Assembly: GCA_965371445.1 (NCBI GenBank)
Contig: CBDUYN010000049.1
Location: 1 to 54,969 of the forward strand
Direction of reading: 5' to 3'
Source: DASWIG01 sp965371445
GTDB lineage: Bacteria; Acidobacteriota; Thermoanaerobaculia; Multivoradales; J023
Length of the DNA stretch: 54,969 nt
The stretch's first letter is position 1; every line of letters begins with the position of its first letter. Under the pieces are notes generated by a model. It was not told the DNA's origin, did not search any database, and saw only the letters and a program-made list of their open reading frames with translations. Below, piece by piece: positions 45,279-53,951 of the stretch. Position numbers and translations under genes: made by a program.

Positions 45279-46535
45279 GTGTTTCAGATCACTCCGGAGA
45301 TCAGCGTCGAGGTGCTGGCCGGGGCGCCCGGGAGCGATCCCGCGCCGCTGCCGGTGGAGCTTGCGTTGACGCTGCGAAAGGTCGACGTGTCGCGCAACTA
45401 CGAGGCTCCCTGCGGCTTCTCGCTGAGCTTCGAGGCCGACCGCTACCCGTCCGACACGGGAGATTCTGCCGACGAGTATCCGGCGCTCGCCACGGGTGTG
45501 CTCGATCCTTTCTGCCGAGTGCAGGTCCAGGTCACGATCGGTGACACGACGACGGTCCTGATGGACGGCTTCGTCACCAAGGTCTCAATCAGTGCCAAGC
45601 CCGACGACAAATCGAGCCTCTCGGTCACCGGCGAGGATTCGGTGAAGATGGATCTTTTCGAGGTCTACAAGGAATACTCGAAGAAAGACGGTGAGAAGAC
45701 CGTCGGGATCAAGGACTCCGAGATCGCCTCGACGGTCCTGGGGCCCTACGCGGCGATCGGTTTCAACGGCAGCGTCACGGCACCGGAGAACGAGGACCAG
45801 CCGGACAAGCCGCGCCAGCAGCAGGCGACCGACTTCAAGTTCTTACAGGAGATGGCCCACATTCACGACTGCATCTTCTACATCGAGCCGGGCACCTCGC
45901 TCGGTCAAAACACAGTCTACTGGGGACCGCCGGAGGCTCCGGGGTCGCCGCAAAAGGCGTTGACGATCAACATGGGACCGGCCGACAACTTGAGCTCGGC
46001 GAGCTGTAATCACAACGGCCTGGCTCCGACCATGACCTACGGCCTTTTTCTCGACCAGGACAGCGATATGACCGTTCAACAGATCGCCATCGGCAGCGTC
46101 GTCGACGACAAGACCGCCGACTACTATTCGAATGCGCCGATTCCGGGAAGTCTCGCGAGCCTGGCCACGAGCCCCGACACCTACACGGACAAGCTGAAAG
46201 ACCTGAGCGTGCGTGGGACGCTCTACAAGCGGGGGCAGACGGTCGGCTCCGATTTCGAGAGGGCCAAAAACCTTGCCCAGAACGCCACCGACATGTCGGT
46301 GCGCGAGTGCGTCACCGTCAGCGGCGAGCTCGACACCTTTCGTTACGGCGGCATCTTGAAGGTTCGGGGATGCGTCGACCTGCGGGGTGTGGGCAGCCGC
46401 TTCGACGGCACCTATTTCGTCAAGAAAGTCTCCCACAGCATCAATCTGGCGCCCGGCAGCTGGAGCTACACCCAGAGCTTCGACCTGTTGCGCGGCGGTA
46501 CGGGGACCACGATCTCCGAGGTGACGATACCGTGA
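45279..46535 (+). CDS. Baseplate hub protein (gpD/gp27-like, VgrG N-terminal-like)
   Basis: This 418-aa protein is of the phage late-control D family. Features include LPVELALTLRKVDVSRNYEAPCGFSL at the start and FLQEMAHIHDCIFYIEPG at about 190-207, the region where hub proteins have their second barrel. The C-terminal segment DGTYFVKKVSHSINLAPGSW closes the second barrel. Trimeric hubs connect the sixfold tube to the threefold spike. GTG 45279 is 1 nt after the previous stop, and the gene overlaps the spike gene by 4 nt (GTGA). Confidence 0.9.
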   Translation: MFQITPEISVEVLAGAPGSDPAPLPVELALTLRKVDVSRNYEAPCGFSLSFEADRYPSDTGDSADEYPALATGVLDPFCRVQVQVTIGDTTTVLMDGFVTKVSISAKPDDKSSLSVTGEDSVKMDLFEVYKEYSKKDGEKTVGIKDSEIASTVLGPYAAIGFNGSVTAPENEDQPDKPRQQQATDFKFLQEMAHIHDCIFYIEPGTSLGQNTVYWGPPEAPGSPQKALTINMGPADNLSSASCNHNGLAPTMTYGLFLDQDSDMTVQQIAIGSVVDDKTADYYSNAPIPGSLASLATSPDTYTDKLKDLSVRGTLYKRGQTVGSDFERAKNLAQNATDMSVRECVTVSGELDTFRYGGILKVRGCVDLRGVGSRFDGTYFVKKVSHSINLAPGSWSYTQSFDLLRGGTGTTISEVTIP

Positions 46536-47359
46536 ACGAGCAGGAAGGAAGCCTTACTTTTTTCGGGAAGTACCGTGCTCTCGTGGTCGAGAACAAGGAC
46601 CCGTCCTGCCGGGGCCGGATCCAGGTCAAGGTGCCGGCGATTCCCGGCGTCGACCAGGCCTGGGCGGTGCCCTGCGCTCCCTACGCCGGTCCGGACGTGG
46701 GTTTCTACGCCATCCCGCCGATCGGCGCCCTGGTCTGGGTCGAGTTCGAAGGCGGCAACGTCGACCAGCCGATCTGGGTCGGCTCCTTTTGGGGCGCCGA
46801 TCAGGTTCCCACCGAGGTCGCCCAGCTCAACTCCGAGGACCCGTCGCAGGTCAAGATCTGGAAGACCCGGGTCTTCAAGCTCTGGATCGACGACACCGAC
46901 AAGAAGGGCCAGGTGGTCCTGGAGTATGTGGACCCTACGATTGACGATCCGGTGACGGTCAACTTCACCCTCGACAAGTCGGGTCTCGCGATCACGGTCT
47001 CCGGGAGCAAGGGGACGAGCAAGATCACGGAGACGCCGCAGCTCATCTCGACCGACAGCGAGAAGCTGACCACCAATTCGACGAAGGACACCGCGATGAC
47101 GGTGGGCGAGAACATGACGGTGACGGTCACCAAGGACCTGACGGTCAAGGCGGACGGCGCCGTCAGCGTCACCGCGGCAAAAGACCTCTCCGCCGAAGGC
47201 CAGAACGTCAACGCGACCGCCAAGACGAACATGACGCTCAAGGCGTCGACGGCGGCGACGCTCGAAGGCTCAAGCTCGGCGACCGTCAAGTCGGCGGCGG
47301 TCGAGGTCAACGGCAGTGCCACGACGACGATCAAGGGCGGAATGGTCAAGATCAACTAG
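46532..47359 (+). CDS. Baseplate spike protein (gpV/gp5-like, VgrG C-terminal-like)
   Basis: This 275-aa protein has an OB-fold at about 10-95 (GKYRALVVENKDPSCRGRIQVKVP; PPIGALVWVEFEGGNVDQP). Residues about 115-275 are a beta-helix rich in Thr/Ser/Val/Lys with the regular pattern of gp5-like needles (AMTVGENMTVTVTKDLTVKA). The frame is open further upstream, but the start is placed at GTG 46532 because it overlaps the hub stop and gives the usual N-terminus. No PAAR tip gene is seen next to it. The end of the helix (SATTTIKGGMVKIN) could be the tip or accept one encoded elsewhere. Confidence 0.9.
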   Translation: MNEQEGSLTFFGKYRALVVENKDPSCRGRIQVKVPAIPGVDQAWAVPCAPYAGPDVGFYAIPPIGALVWVEFEGGNVDQPIWVGSFWGADQVPTEVAQLNSEDPSQVKIWKTRVFKLWIDDTDKKGQVVLEYVDPTIDDPVTVNFTLDKSGLAITVSGSKGTSKITETPQLISTDSEKLTTNSTKDTAMTVGENMTVTVTKDLTVKADGAVSVTAAKDLSAEGQNVNATAKTNMTLKASTAATLEGSSSATVKSAAVEVNGSATTTIKGGMVKIN

Positions 47360-47374
47360 GCCGGAGGCCGTACG

Positions 47375-47767
47375 TTGGAGAGAGATTCACGCATCGAGGT
47401 CGGTTTTCCCTTCCAGATCGACAGCCGTGGGCGGGTCCACGATCCGTCTCATGAACAGCACGTGCGTGAGATGATCGAGCTGGTGCTTTTCACCTCGCCC
47501 GGAGAGCGCGTGAACCGGCCTGATTTCGGCTGCGGGCTTCTCGAAAAAGTCTTTGCCGCCGACGCCGACACCATGGAGGCGAGCGCCCTGACGTTGATGG
47601 CCCAGGCCTCGCTGCAGCAGTGGCTCGGCAAGGTGATCTCGGTGCGGACCGTCGAGGTCGAGCCGCGAGATTCGACGCTTTTCGTCCGCGTCGAGTATCA
47701 GCTGAAGCGCGACGAGGAAATCTACGTGGCGACGTTCGAACCGCGAGGCGCGCCGTGGGATATGTGA
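47375..47767 (+). CDS. gp25/GPW-like baseplate wedge protein
   Basis: This 130-aa protein of the gp25 lysozyme-like family (not an active lysozyme) contains HVREMIELVLFTSPGERVNR and the PDFGCGL motif. It forms the inner ring of the baseplate and starts sheath assembly. TTG 47375 is chosen because GGAGG lies 7 nt upstream and no other start fits. It overlaps the next gene by 4 nt (GTGA). Confidence 0.92.
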   Translation: MERDSRIEVGFPFQIDSRGRVHDPSHEQHVREMIELVLFTSPGERVNRPDFGCGLLEKVFAADADTMEASALTLMAQASLQQWLGKVISVRTVEVEPRDSTLFVRVEYQLKRDEEIYVATFEPRGAPWDM

Positions 47768-50247
47768 CCCGCTCGGAGCTCTTGTTCCGCGACCAGCGCC
47801 GCCAGCGGCTGCTCCGCAGCCGACACCAGGTCGGGATCGATTTCGTGACCGCCTACTGGCGGGGCGAGGAGGAGCTCTGGGAGCTCGAGGTGCGTTTCCT
47901 GCCGTCGGAGCGGCACGGCAAGCGGGCGGTGCCCGAAGGTGTGACGGCGCAAAACGTCGAGGTCACCTTGAGCGGCGCGATCGATCCGGGCCTGCGGGTG
48001 GTGGGCGTCGCCTATCCCGACGATGACGAGACGGGGCTCCACGTTCGGGTCCAGAAAGGGGCGCCCGAGGAGGACGCCGACCCGGGTGACCTGCCGGTCT
48101 ACACCCTGGTGCTCGTGGGCTTGCCTCAGGTCGACCGCTTTTTCGCCCGCGCCGAATTCGTCTTCCATCACGGCGGCACCGATCCCGGGACGGCATTCCG
48201 GTTCCCCCGCATCGAGGAGCTTCCCGTCCCTCCGGACATCGACTACCTGGCCCGCGACTTCGAGAGCTTCCGCCAGCTGATGCTCGAGCGCATGGCCCGC
48301 TACGTCCCCAGTTGGAAAGAGCGCAGCCCCGCCGACCTCGGCGTGACGATCGTCGAGACCCTCGCCTACGCGGCGGACTTCCTCGCCTATTACCAGGACG
48401 CGGTGGCGACCGAGGCCTACCTCAAGACGGCGCGTCACCGGGTGTCGGTGCGGCGCCATGCACGGCTCGTGGGCTATCACCTCCACGAAGGGTCGAACGC
48501 CCGCTGCTGGGTGCAGGTCAAGGTCGACTGGAACGTCCCGCGTCCGGCCGGGGCGCCCGCTGGCTTCCTGCTGCCGAAGGATACCGAGGTCCTGACCTAT
48601 GGCGGCAGGCTCCCCGGCTGCCTGGAGAAGGGCTCGAGTGAGGACCTGCGAGCCCGCGAGCGCGGCGCTCTCGTGTTCCACACCCTGCACGACGTGACCC
48701 TCTTTCGTGAGCACAACCGGCTCCGGGTTTACGACTGGGACACCCGCGCCTATTCGCTACCGGCGGGGACGACCCGGGCGGCGCTCCGCGGCCATCACCC
48801 GTACTTGAAGGCCAGCGACGTGCTGCTCTTCGAGCGCCGCGACGAGGGCTCGGCCGAGATGGACCCCCGGCACCGGCAGGCGGTACGGCTCAGCCAGCCG
48901 CCGGTCCTGACGTCGGATCCGACGGCGGACGAGGAGATCACCGAGGTCGAGTGGCTCGGCGAGGACGCCCTCCGGGAGGACTTCCCGGTCAACCAGGCTC
49001 TCCCGGGCCGGCTCAAGGACGACCTGACGGTGGTGCGGGGCAACATAGTCCTCGTCGACCACGGCGAGCTGCGGCGCGAGGTGCTTCCGGCGGTGCCGCG
49101 GCGGGGCCGCTACCGGCCACGGCTGACCCAGAGGGGCCTGACCCACGCCGTGCCTTTCGACCCGGAGGCGGCGCGGCTGGTATCGGCCGACGCCGCTTTG
49201 AAGCCGGCCCCGCACCGCGCCGCACCGGCGATCGAGCTCTATGAGGTGGCGCCCGAGGAGGCCGGCGGCGCCCGGCGCCGCGCGGAGGCCGAGCCGTCGC
49301 CCTGGGAGCGCTGGCAACCTCGCCGGGACCTCTTGGGAAGTGGCCTGTTCGCCCAGGACTTCGTCGTCGAGATGGAGGACGACGGCACGGCAAGGCTTCG
49401 GTTCGGCGACGGCGAGGCCGGCCGCCGTCCATCCCCCGGGACGACGTTCGAAGCGGTCTACCGGATCGGCCAGGGGCCGTCGGGCAACGTCGGACCCTAC
49501 GCCATCCGGCACGTGGTGCTCGAGCTCGACACCCTGGTGCGGGCGCCTCAGCTCGGCTTCCGAATCATCGACGCCAAGAACCACCTGCCGGGAACCGGGG
49601 GCACCGCTCGGCAGTCGGCCGAGGAAGCGAGGCTTTTCGCCCCGGAGGCCCTGGGCTCCTCGGTCTCGCTCCAGCGATGCGTCACCGAGAGCGACTTCGC
49701 CGAAGTCGCCGAGCGCCATCCGGAGGTCCTGCGGGCCGTCGCCCGCTACAGCTGGAGCGGCACCTGGAACGTCGCCCGCCTCTACGTCCAGCGCCAGGGG
49801 AGCCGGGGCGTCGACGCCGCTTTCGAGCGCCACCTGGGACGCCACATGGAGCCTTTCCTGATGGCCGGATGGGGGGTCGAGGTCGTACCGCCGCGTTACG
49901 TGCCTCTGGAGGTCCATCTCAAGGTCTGGCCGGAGCCGGCTGTGCACGTCGAGTCGTTTCGGCGCAAGCTCCTGGGGCGTTTCGCCGACGGCGCCGTAGA
50001 ATTCCTCGATCCCGACTACTTCACCTTCGGTCAGTCGGTCTACCTGAGCGAGGTGATCGCCAGGACCATGGAGATCCCCGAGGTGGGGCATGTCCAGGGC
50101 GAGCTTTTTCAGCGCTGGGGCGAGGAGTCCCGGGGTGAGCTTCAGCAAGGCGAGATCCCGATCGCCGACCTGGAGATCGCGCAGCTTGAAAACAACCCTT
50201 CGGCGCCGCAGCGCGGCATCCTGAGGATCACGGTGGCCGAGTCATGA
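47764..50247 (+). CDS. Baseplate J-type wedge protein, first copy (Pvc11/Afp11-like)
   Basis: This 827-aa protein has the J-family helical signature DIDYLARDFESFRQLMLERM, then PADLGVTIVETLAYAADFLAYYQD. The central part has the barrel segment MEDDGTARLRFGDGEAGRRPSPG, and the C-terminal part has the J-like module with CVTESDFAEVAERHPEVLRA. The start is GTG 47764, overlapping the gp25 stop. The frame remains open upstream but would give a poor Arg-rich extension. It pairs with the second J-type protein to make wedges of the baseplate. Confidence 0.9.
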   Translation: MTRSELLFRDQRRQRLLRSRHQVGIDFVTAYWRGEEELWELEVRFLPSERHGKRAVPEGVTAQNVEVTLSGAIDPGLRVVGVAYPDDDETGLHVRVQKGAPEEDADPGDLPVYTLVLVGLPQVDRFFARAEFVFHHGGTDPGTAFRFPRIEELPVPPDIDYLARDFESFRQLMLERMARYVPSWKERSPADLGVTIVETLAYAADFLAYYQDAVATEAYLKTARHRVSVRRHARLVGYHLHEGSNARCWVQVKVDWNVPRPAGAPAGFLLPKDTEVLTYGGRLPGCLEKGSSEDLRARERGALVFHTLHDVTLFREHNRLRVYDWDTRAYSLPAGTTRAALRGHHPYLKASDVLLFERRDEGSAEMDPRHRQAVRLSQPPVLTSDPTADEEITEVEWLGEDALREDFPVNQALPGRLKDDLTVVRGNIVLVDHGELRREVLPAVPRRGRYRPRLTQRGLTHAVPFDPEAARLVSADAALKPAPHRAAPAIELYEVAPEEAGGARRRAEAEPSPWERWQPRRDLLGSGLFAQDFVVEMEDDGTARLRFGDGEAGRRPSPGTTFEAVYRIGQGPSGNVGPYAIRHVVLELDTLVRAPQLGFRIIDAKNHLPGTGGTARQSAEEARLFAPEALGSSVSLQRCVTESDFAEVAERHPEVLRAVARYSWSGTWNVARLYVQRQGSRGVDAAFERHLGRHMEPFLMAGWGVEVVPPRYVPLEVHLKVWPEPAVHVESFRRKLLGRFADGAVEFLDPDYFTFGQSVYLSEVIARTMEIPEVGHVQGELFQRWGEESRGELQQGEIPIADLEIAQLENNPSAPQRGILRITVAES

Positions 50248-53200
50248 GCACCCGTGCCCATCGCCCCGCCCTGACCGACGCATTGCTGGAAGGCCGCGAC
50301 GAGGTTCTGAAAGGCCTTTACAACGAGCCGGGCCTAAAGTCGCTTCGCTACCGGTGCGCTACCTTCCACACCTTCTTGCTGGAGATGCTCGACGCGCTCT
50401 TAAGCTCCGAGAAGCGGCTGGCCTCGACGCCTGCCGAAGTCGTCGACGAGCGTAGCTACAAGGGCCGCGACCGCCTCGACGAGTCGCAGAAGCGCCGCAT
50501 CCGGGTCAACCTCACCGAGGACGACAACTGGCTGGTGGGGCTGCTCAAGTCCTGGGCCACGGTGGGCGACGTCCTGACGTTTTACCAGGAGCGGATTGCG
50601 AACGAGGGCTACTTCGCGACCGCCCGTGAGCGCCTTTCGATCCACGAGCTGGTGCGGATGCTCGACGTGCGCCCACTGCCGGGGGTGGGCGGCATCGTCC
50701 ACGTGGCGTTCTCGGCCTCCGACGTCGACGGCCTGCCGCGGCGCGTCAAGCTGGCGCGGCGCCACGTCGTCCACTGCACGCCGCCCGACGGCGGCACTCT
50801 GGTCTTTGAGACCTCCGAGCCGCTCGTGGCGCGCTCCGACTGGAACCTCGTCCGGCCGTCGGCACCGGTGGAGACGGCGCCGCCGGTGCTGCGGGGAGAG
50901 ACGACCCGGGTGAGCTTGGAAGGCGCCGGCCATGGTTTGGAGGCCGGCAGCGCGATCCTCGTGACGGGCCGAATCGACGGCGAGGAGCTGCGGGCTTTCC
51001 GTCTGCTCTCCGCGGTCGAGACGTCGAGCGGCGATCGCGCCACGTCGACCGAGATCCGCTGGAGCGAAGCCCTCGACGAAGAGCGGGGCGAGAGCGTCGT
51101 CGAGGGGGCGGAGGTCTTTGCGCTGCGCCAATCGGCAGCGCTTTTCGGCGCCCACGCTCCGCTCTGGCAGGAGCAGCCCCTGGAGGTCCGGCGCCGCTAT
51201 CGTCCCATTGAGGGCGGGGTGCGCCTGCTCGCGCCTCCCGAGCCCTGGAAGGCGATCAACGAGGACTTGCCGTCGGTTCCGGTACGCTGCCTGGCCTTCG
51301 ACGCCCAGGGCAACCTTTTCGCCGGGACCGCGGGGCAGGGCGTCTACCGGCGGCTGGCCGACGCCGACACCTGGCGCGAGAGCGACCGCGGAGTCGTCCA
51401 ACTCGACGTCCGCTGCCTGGCGGCCGATCCGCGCGGCGCGATCCTGGCCGGCACGGCCGACGGCGACGTCTACCGTTCGACCGACCAGGGCGAGATCTGG
51501 ACGCTCATCACCGGCAGAGCGGCGCGTGCCACGTCGCGTTGGCGGGTCCCCAGCCGCACGAAGCGTCTCCAGCGCCTCCCGGAAACCGCGGTCCGGACCC
51601 TGTGGGCGGCGCCGAAGGGTGCGGTCTCGCATCTCTTCGCGGGGACCGACAGCGGCGTCTATCATTCCGAGGACCTCGGCAACTCGTGGCAACCGCGCAA
51701 CAAGGGCCTGCCGGGCGTCGATGGTGAGACCGGAGAGACGGACCTGGTGATCGAGGTCCTCGCCTCGCCAGGTCCTGACGCCCCGCTCTACGCCGGGACC
51801 TCGGGAGGTGTCTTCAAGACGAGAAACCGTGGCCGCAAGTGGCAGTCGGTGAGCCGCGGCCTGCCGGACACGGATCCTCTGACCGGGGTGAGCGAGCTCG
51901 GCGTGCGCGCTCTCCTGGCCTACACGGATCAGCGGCGGCGCGCCGAGCACCTCCTCGTCGCGACGGCGAAGGGGCTTTTTCGCTCCGCCGACGCTGCGGC
52001 GAGCTGGCAGAGCGCCCAGAAGGGGCTGCCGCGTCCCGGCGGCCGGCGTTCCGGCGGCCGGCGTTCCGGCGAGGGGGTGGAGATCGTCTCGCTCGCCGTG
52101 CTCGACGATCCGATCACCGTGACCATCCGGCTCTTCGCCGGCTCGTCGCAGGGGCTTTGGGTCTCGGAGGATCACGGCGAGAGCTGGAGCGAGGTCGAGC
52201 TGGGCTCGCCCGGCGGCGTCGAGTCGATGGCGGTGGGTCCCCGCGGCGCCCGGCTGGCGGCCGCTTCGCCCTTCGGCGGCTTCGCGCAAGACGAGTGGCC
52301 GAGCTTTTTCGTCTCCGGCGGCCGCATCGACCTGGAGGCCGTGGTGAGCGGCATCCCCGAGCGCAGCTGGGTCGCCCTGGCGAGCGACGCCGAGCTCGAA
52401 GACGCGCCGCCGCCGCGAGTCGAGCGCGTCGAAAAAGTCTCGACGATCCGGCGCCGCGACTTCACCCTCGACGCGCGAGTGACCCGGATGCAGGTGGAGA
52501 GCGATCCCGAGCACCGGCTCTACGGCCTGCGCCCCACCCAGGTCTGGGTTCGCAGCGAGCTCTTGCCTTTGAAGCCCCGCCAGCTGCCGCCGGATCCGGA
52601 GCTGGCGCTGGCGTCGTTGCGCTCGGTGCTCCAGGCCATGGCACCCGAGAGGCCGGTGATCGCGACCGGCGTCCTGGTGAGGGAATCCGGCGAGGCCGCC
52701 GCGGCGGAGGTGACCCGGCCGACCTACGTCCACGTCACCACCGCGGGCGAGCTCCACTCGGAGCTTGCCGAGGCCACCGGCCAGGCGCCGCTTCTGCTCA
52801 CGGCGCGCCGTCCGGCGATCCGCTCCGACGTCGCCGCCGAGGCCGAAAAAGTCCGGGTCTACCCCCTGACGCTCCAGGTGCGCGGCAACGTCGCGGAGAC
52901 GACCGAGGGCGCCACGATGCGCGACGAGACCTTGGGCGACGGCGTCGCCGCGCGGGCCCTGCAGCGTTTCCCGCTGCGCCAGCCGCTCGCCTACGAACGT
53001 GGCGCACCGCGTCCCCGGGCCTCGATCGAGGTGCGGGTGCAGGGGCATCGCTGGACCGAGGTGCCCCGGCTCTACGGCCAGGACGGCGAGAGCCAGGTCT
53101 ACGAGGTCGAGCTCGACTCGATGGGCAACGCGACCGTGGTCTTCGGCGACGGCGTCCACGGCGCCCGATTGCCGAGCGGCGCCGGCAACGTCGTCGCCAC

Positions 53201-53951
53201 CTACCGCACCGGTATGACCCACGGCGAGCTGCCGGCCGGTACGGTGACGTTGACCACCAAGCCCCTCGGCCTGGCGCAGGCGACCAATCCCGTGGCCGGC
53301 ACGCCCGGCACGCCCGCGGAGCCCGGCGAGGAGGTCGTGGCCCGGGCTCCGACGCGGGTGCGGACCTTTGGACGGATCGTCTCGGTCTGTGACTACGAGG
53401 ACTTCTCCCTCGACTATCCGGGCGTCGTCAAGGCCACGGCGGCGGCGCTCAAGGTGCGGGGCTTCCCGGCCGTCCAGGTCACCGTCGCGACCTGGGGCGA
53501 GACGCATCGCCCCGGCGTCGGCTCCGAGCTCCTGGACCGGCTGCGCCAGGCGATCGACGAGGTGCGCTCGAGTCGCGAGCCGGTCTACCTCGCAGCCTAT
53601 GAGGAGGTGCGTTTTGGCATCGACGCCGCGGTTCGGCTGCAGCCGACCTACGCCTGGGACGACGTACGATCCAAAGTCCTCGTCGCCCTCGAGCAGCGTT
53701 TCGGCTTCGACCGGAGCCGTTTCGGCGATGCGGTTCGCGGCGCCGAGGTGATCCGGGTGATCCAGGAGGTCGAGGGGGTGCGGGCCGTCGACCTGAACGA
53801 CCTCCTGCCCCATGCTACACAAGAGCCCCTGGAGCTCCGGCCGCGTCCCGCCTGGTGGGACAAGGACGCCGTAGGCGAGGATCCGCGGCCCGCGGAGCTG
53901 ATCGTTTTTGACCCCGGCCTCTGCAAGATCGAGCTGAGAGGTGAGCCGTGA
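50244..53951 (+). CDS. Second baseplate J-type protein (TIGR02243-like) with an inserted Asp-box beta-propeller
   Basis: The protein has 1235 aa. Residues 1-about 340 have the wedge N-terminus (DNWLVGLLKSWATVGDVLTFYQERIANEGYF). Residues about 345-680 are a run of blade-like repeats. Asp-box motifs are clear at 412-419 (STDQGEIW), 475-482 (SEDLGNSW) and 641-648 (SEDHGESW), and weaker at 526-533 and 581-588. With a degenerate first blade (YRRLADADTW) this makes about six blades, as in sialidase-type propellers. Residues about 690-1235 return to the baseplate fold (GNATVVFGDGVHGARLPSGA; VCDYEDFSLDYPGVVKATA). The catalytic residues of sialidases are not visible, so binding rather than cleavage is more likely. 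It overlaps both neighbours by 4 nt. Confidence 0.9.
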   Translation: MSTRAHRPALTDALLEGRDEVLKGLYNEPGLKSLRYRCATFHTFLLEMLDALLSSEKRLASTPAEVVDERSYKGRDRLDESQKRRIRVNLTEDDNWLVGLLKSWATVGDVLTFYQERIANEGYFATARERLSIHELVRMLDVRPLPGVGGIVHVAFSASDVDGLPRRVKLARRHVVHCTPPDGGTLVFETSEPLVARSDWNLVRPSAPVETAPPVLRGETTRVSLEGAGHGLEAGSAILVTGRIDGEELRAFRLLSAVETSSGDRATSTEIRWSEALDEERGESVVEGAEVFALRQSAALFGAHAPLWQEQPLEVRRRYRPIEGGVRLLAPPEPWKAINEDLPSVPVRCLAFDAQGNLFAGTAGQGVYRRLADADTWRESDRGVVQLDVRCLAADPRGAILAGTADGDVYRSTDQGEIWTLITGRAARATSRWRVPSRTKRLQRLPETAVRTLWAAPKGAVSHLFAGTDSGVYHSEDLGNSWQPRNKGLPGVDGETGETDLVIEVLASPGPDAPLYAGTSGGVFKTRNRGRKWQSVSRGLPDTDPLTGVSELGVRALLAYTDQRRRAEHLLVATAKGLFRSADAAASWQSAQKGLPRPGGRRSGGRRSGEGVEIVSLAVLDDPITVTIRLFAGSSQGLWVSEDHGESWSEVELGSPGGVESMAVGPRGARLAAASPFGGFAQDEWPSFFVSGGRIDLEAVVSGIPERSWVALASDAELEDAPPPRVERVEKVSTIRRRDFTLDARVTRMQVESDPEHRLYGLRPTQVWVRSELLPLKPRQLPPDPELALASLRSVLQAMAPERPVIATGVLVRESGEAAAAEVTRPTYVHVTTAGELHSELAEATGQAPLLLTARRPAIRSDVAAEAEKVRVYPLTLQVRGNVAETTEGATMRDETLGDGVAARALQRFPLRQPLAYERGAPRPRASIEVRVQGHRWTEVPRLYGQDGESQVYEVELDSMGNATVVFGDGVHGARLPSGAGNVVATYRTGMTHGELPAGTVTLTTKPLGLAQATNPVAGTPGTPAEPGEEVVARAPTRVRTFGRIVSVCDYEDFSLDYPGVVKATAAALKVRGFPAVQVTVATWGETHRPGVGSELLDRLRQAIDEVRSSREPVYLAAYEEVRFGIDAAVRLQPTYAWDDVRSKVLVALEQRFGFDRSRFGDAVRGAEVIRVIQEVEGVRAVDLNDLLPHATQEPLELRPRPAWWDKDAVGEDPRPAELIVFDPGLCKIELRGEP

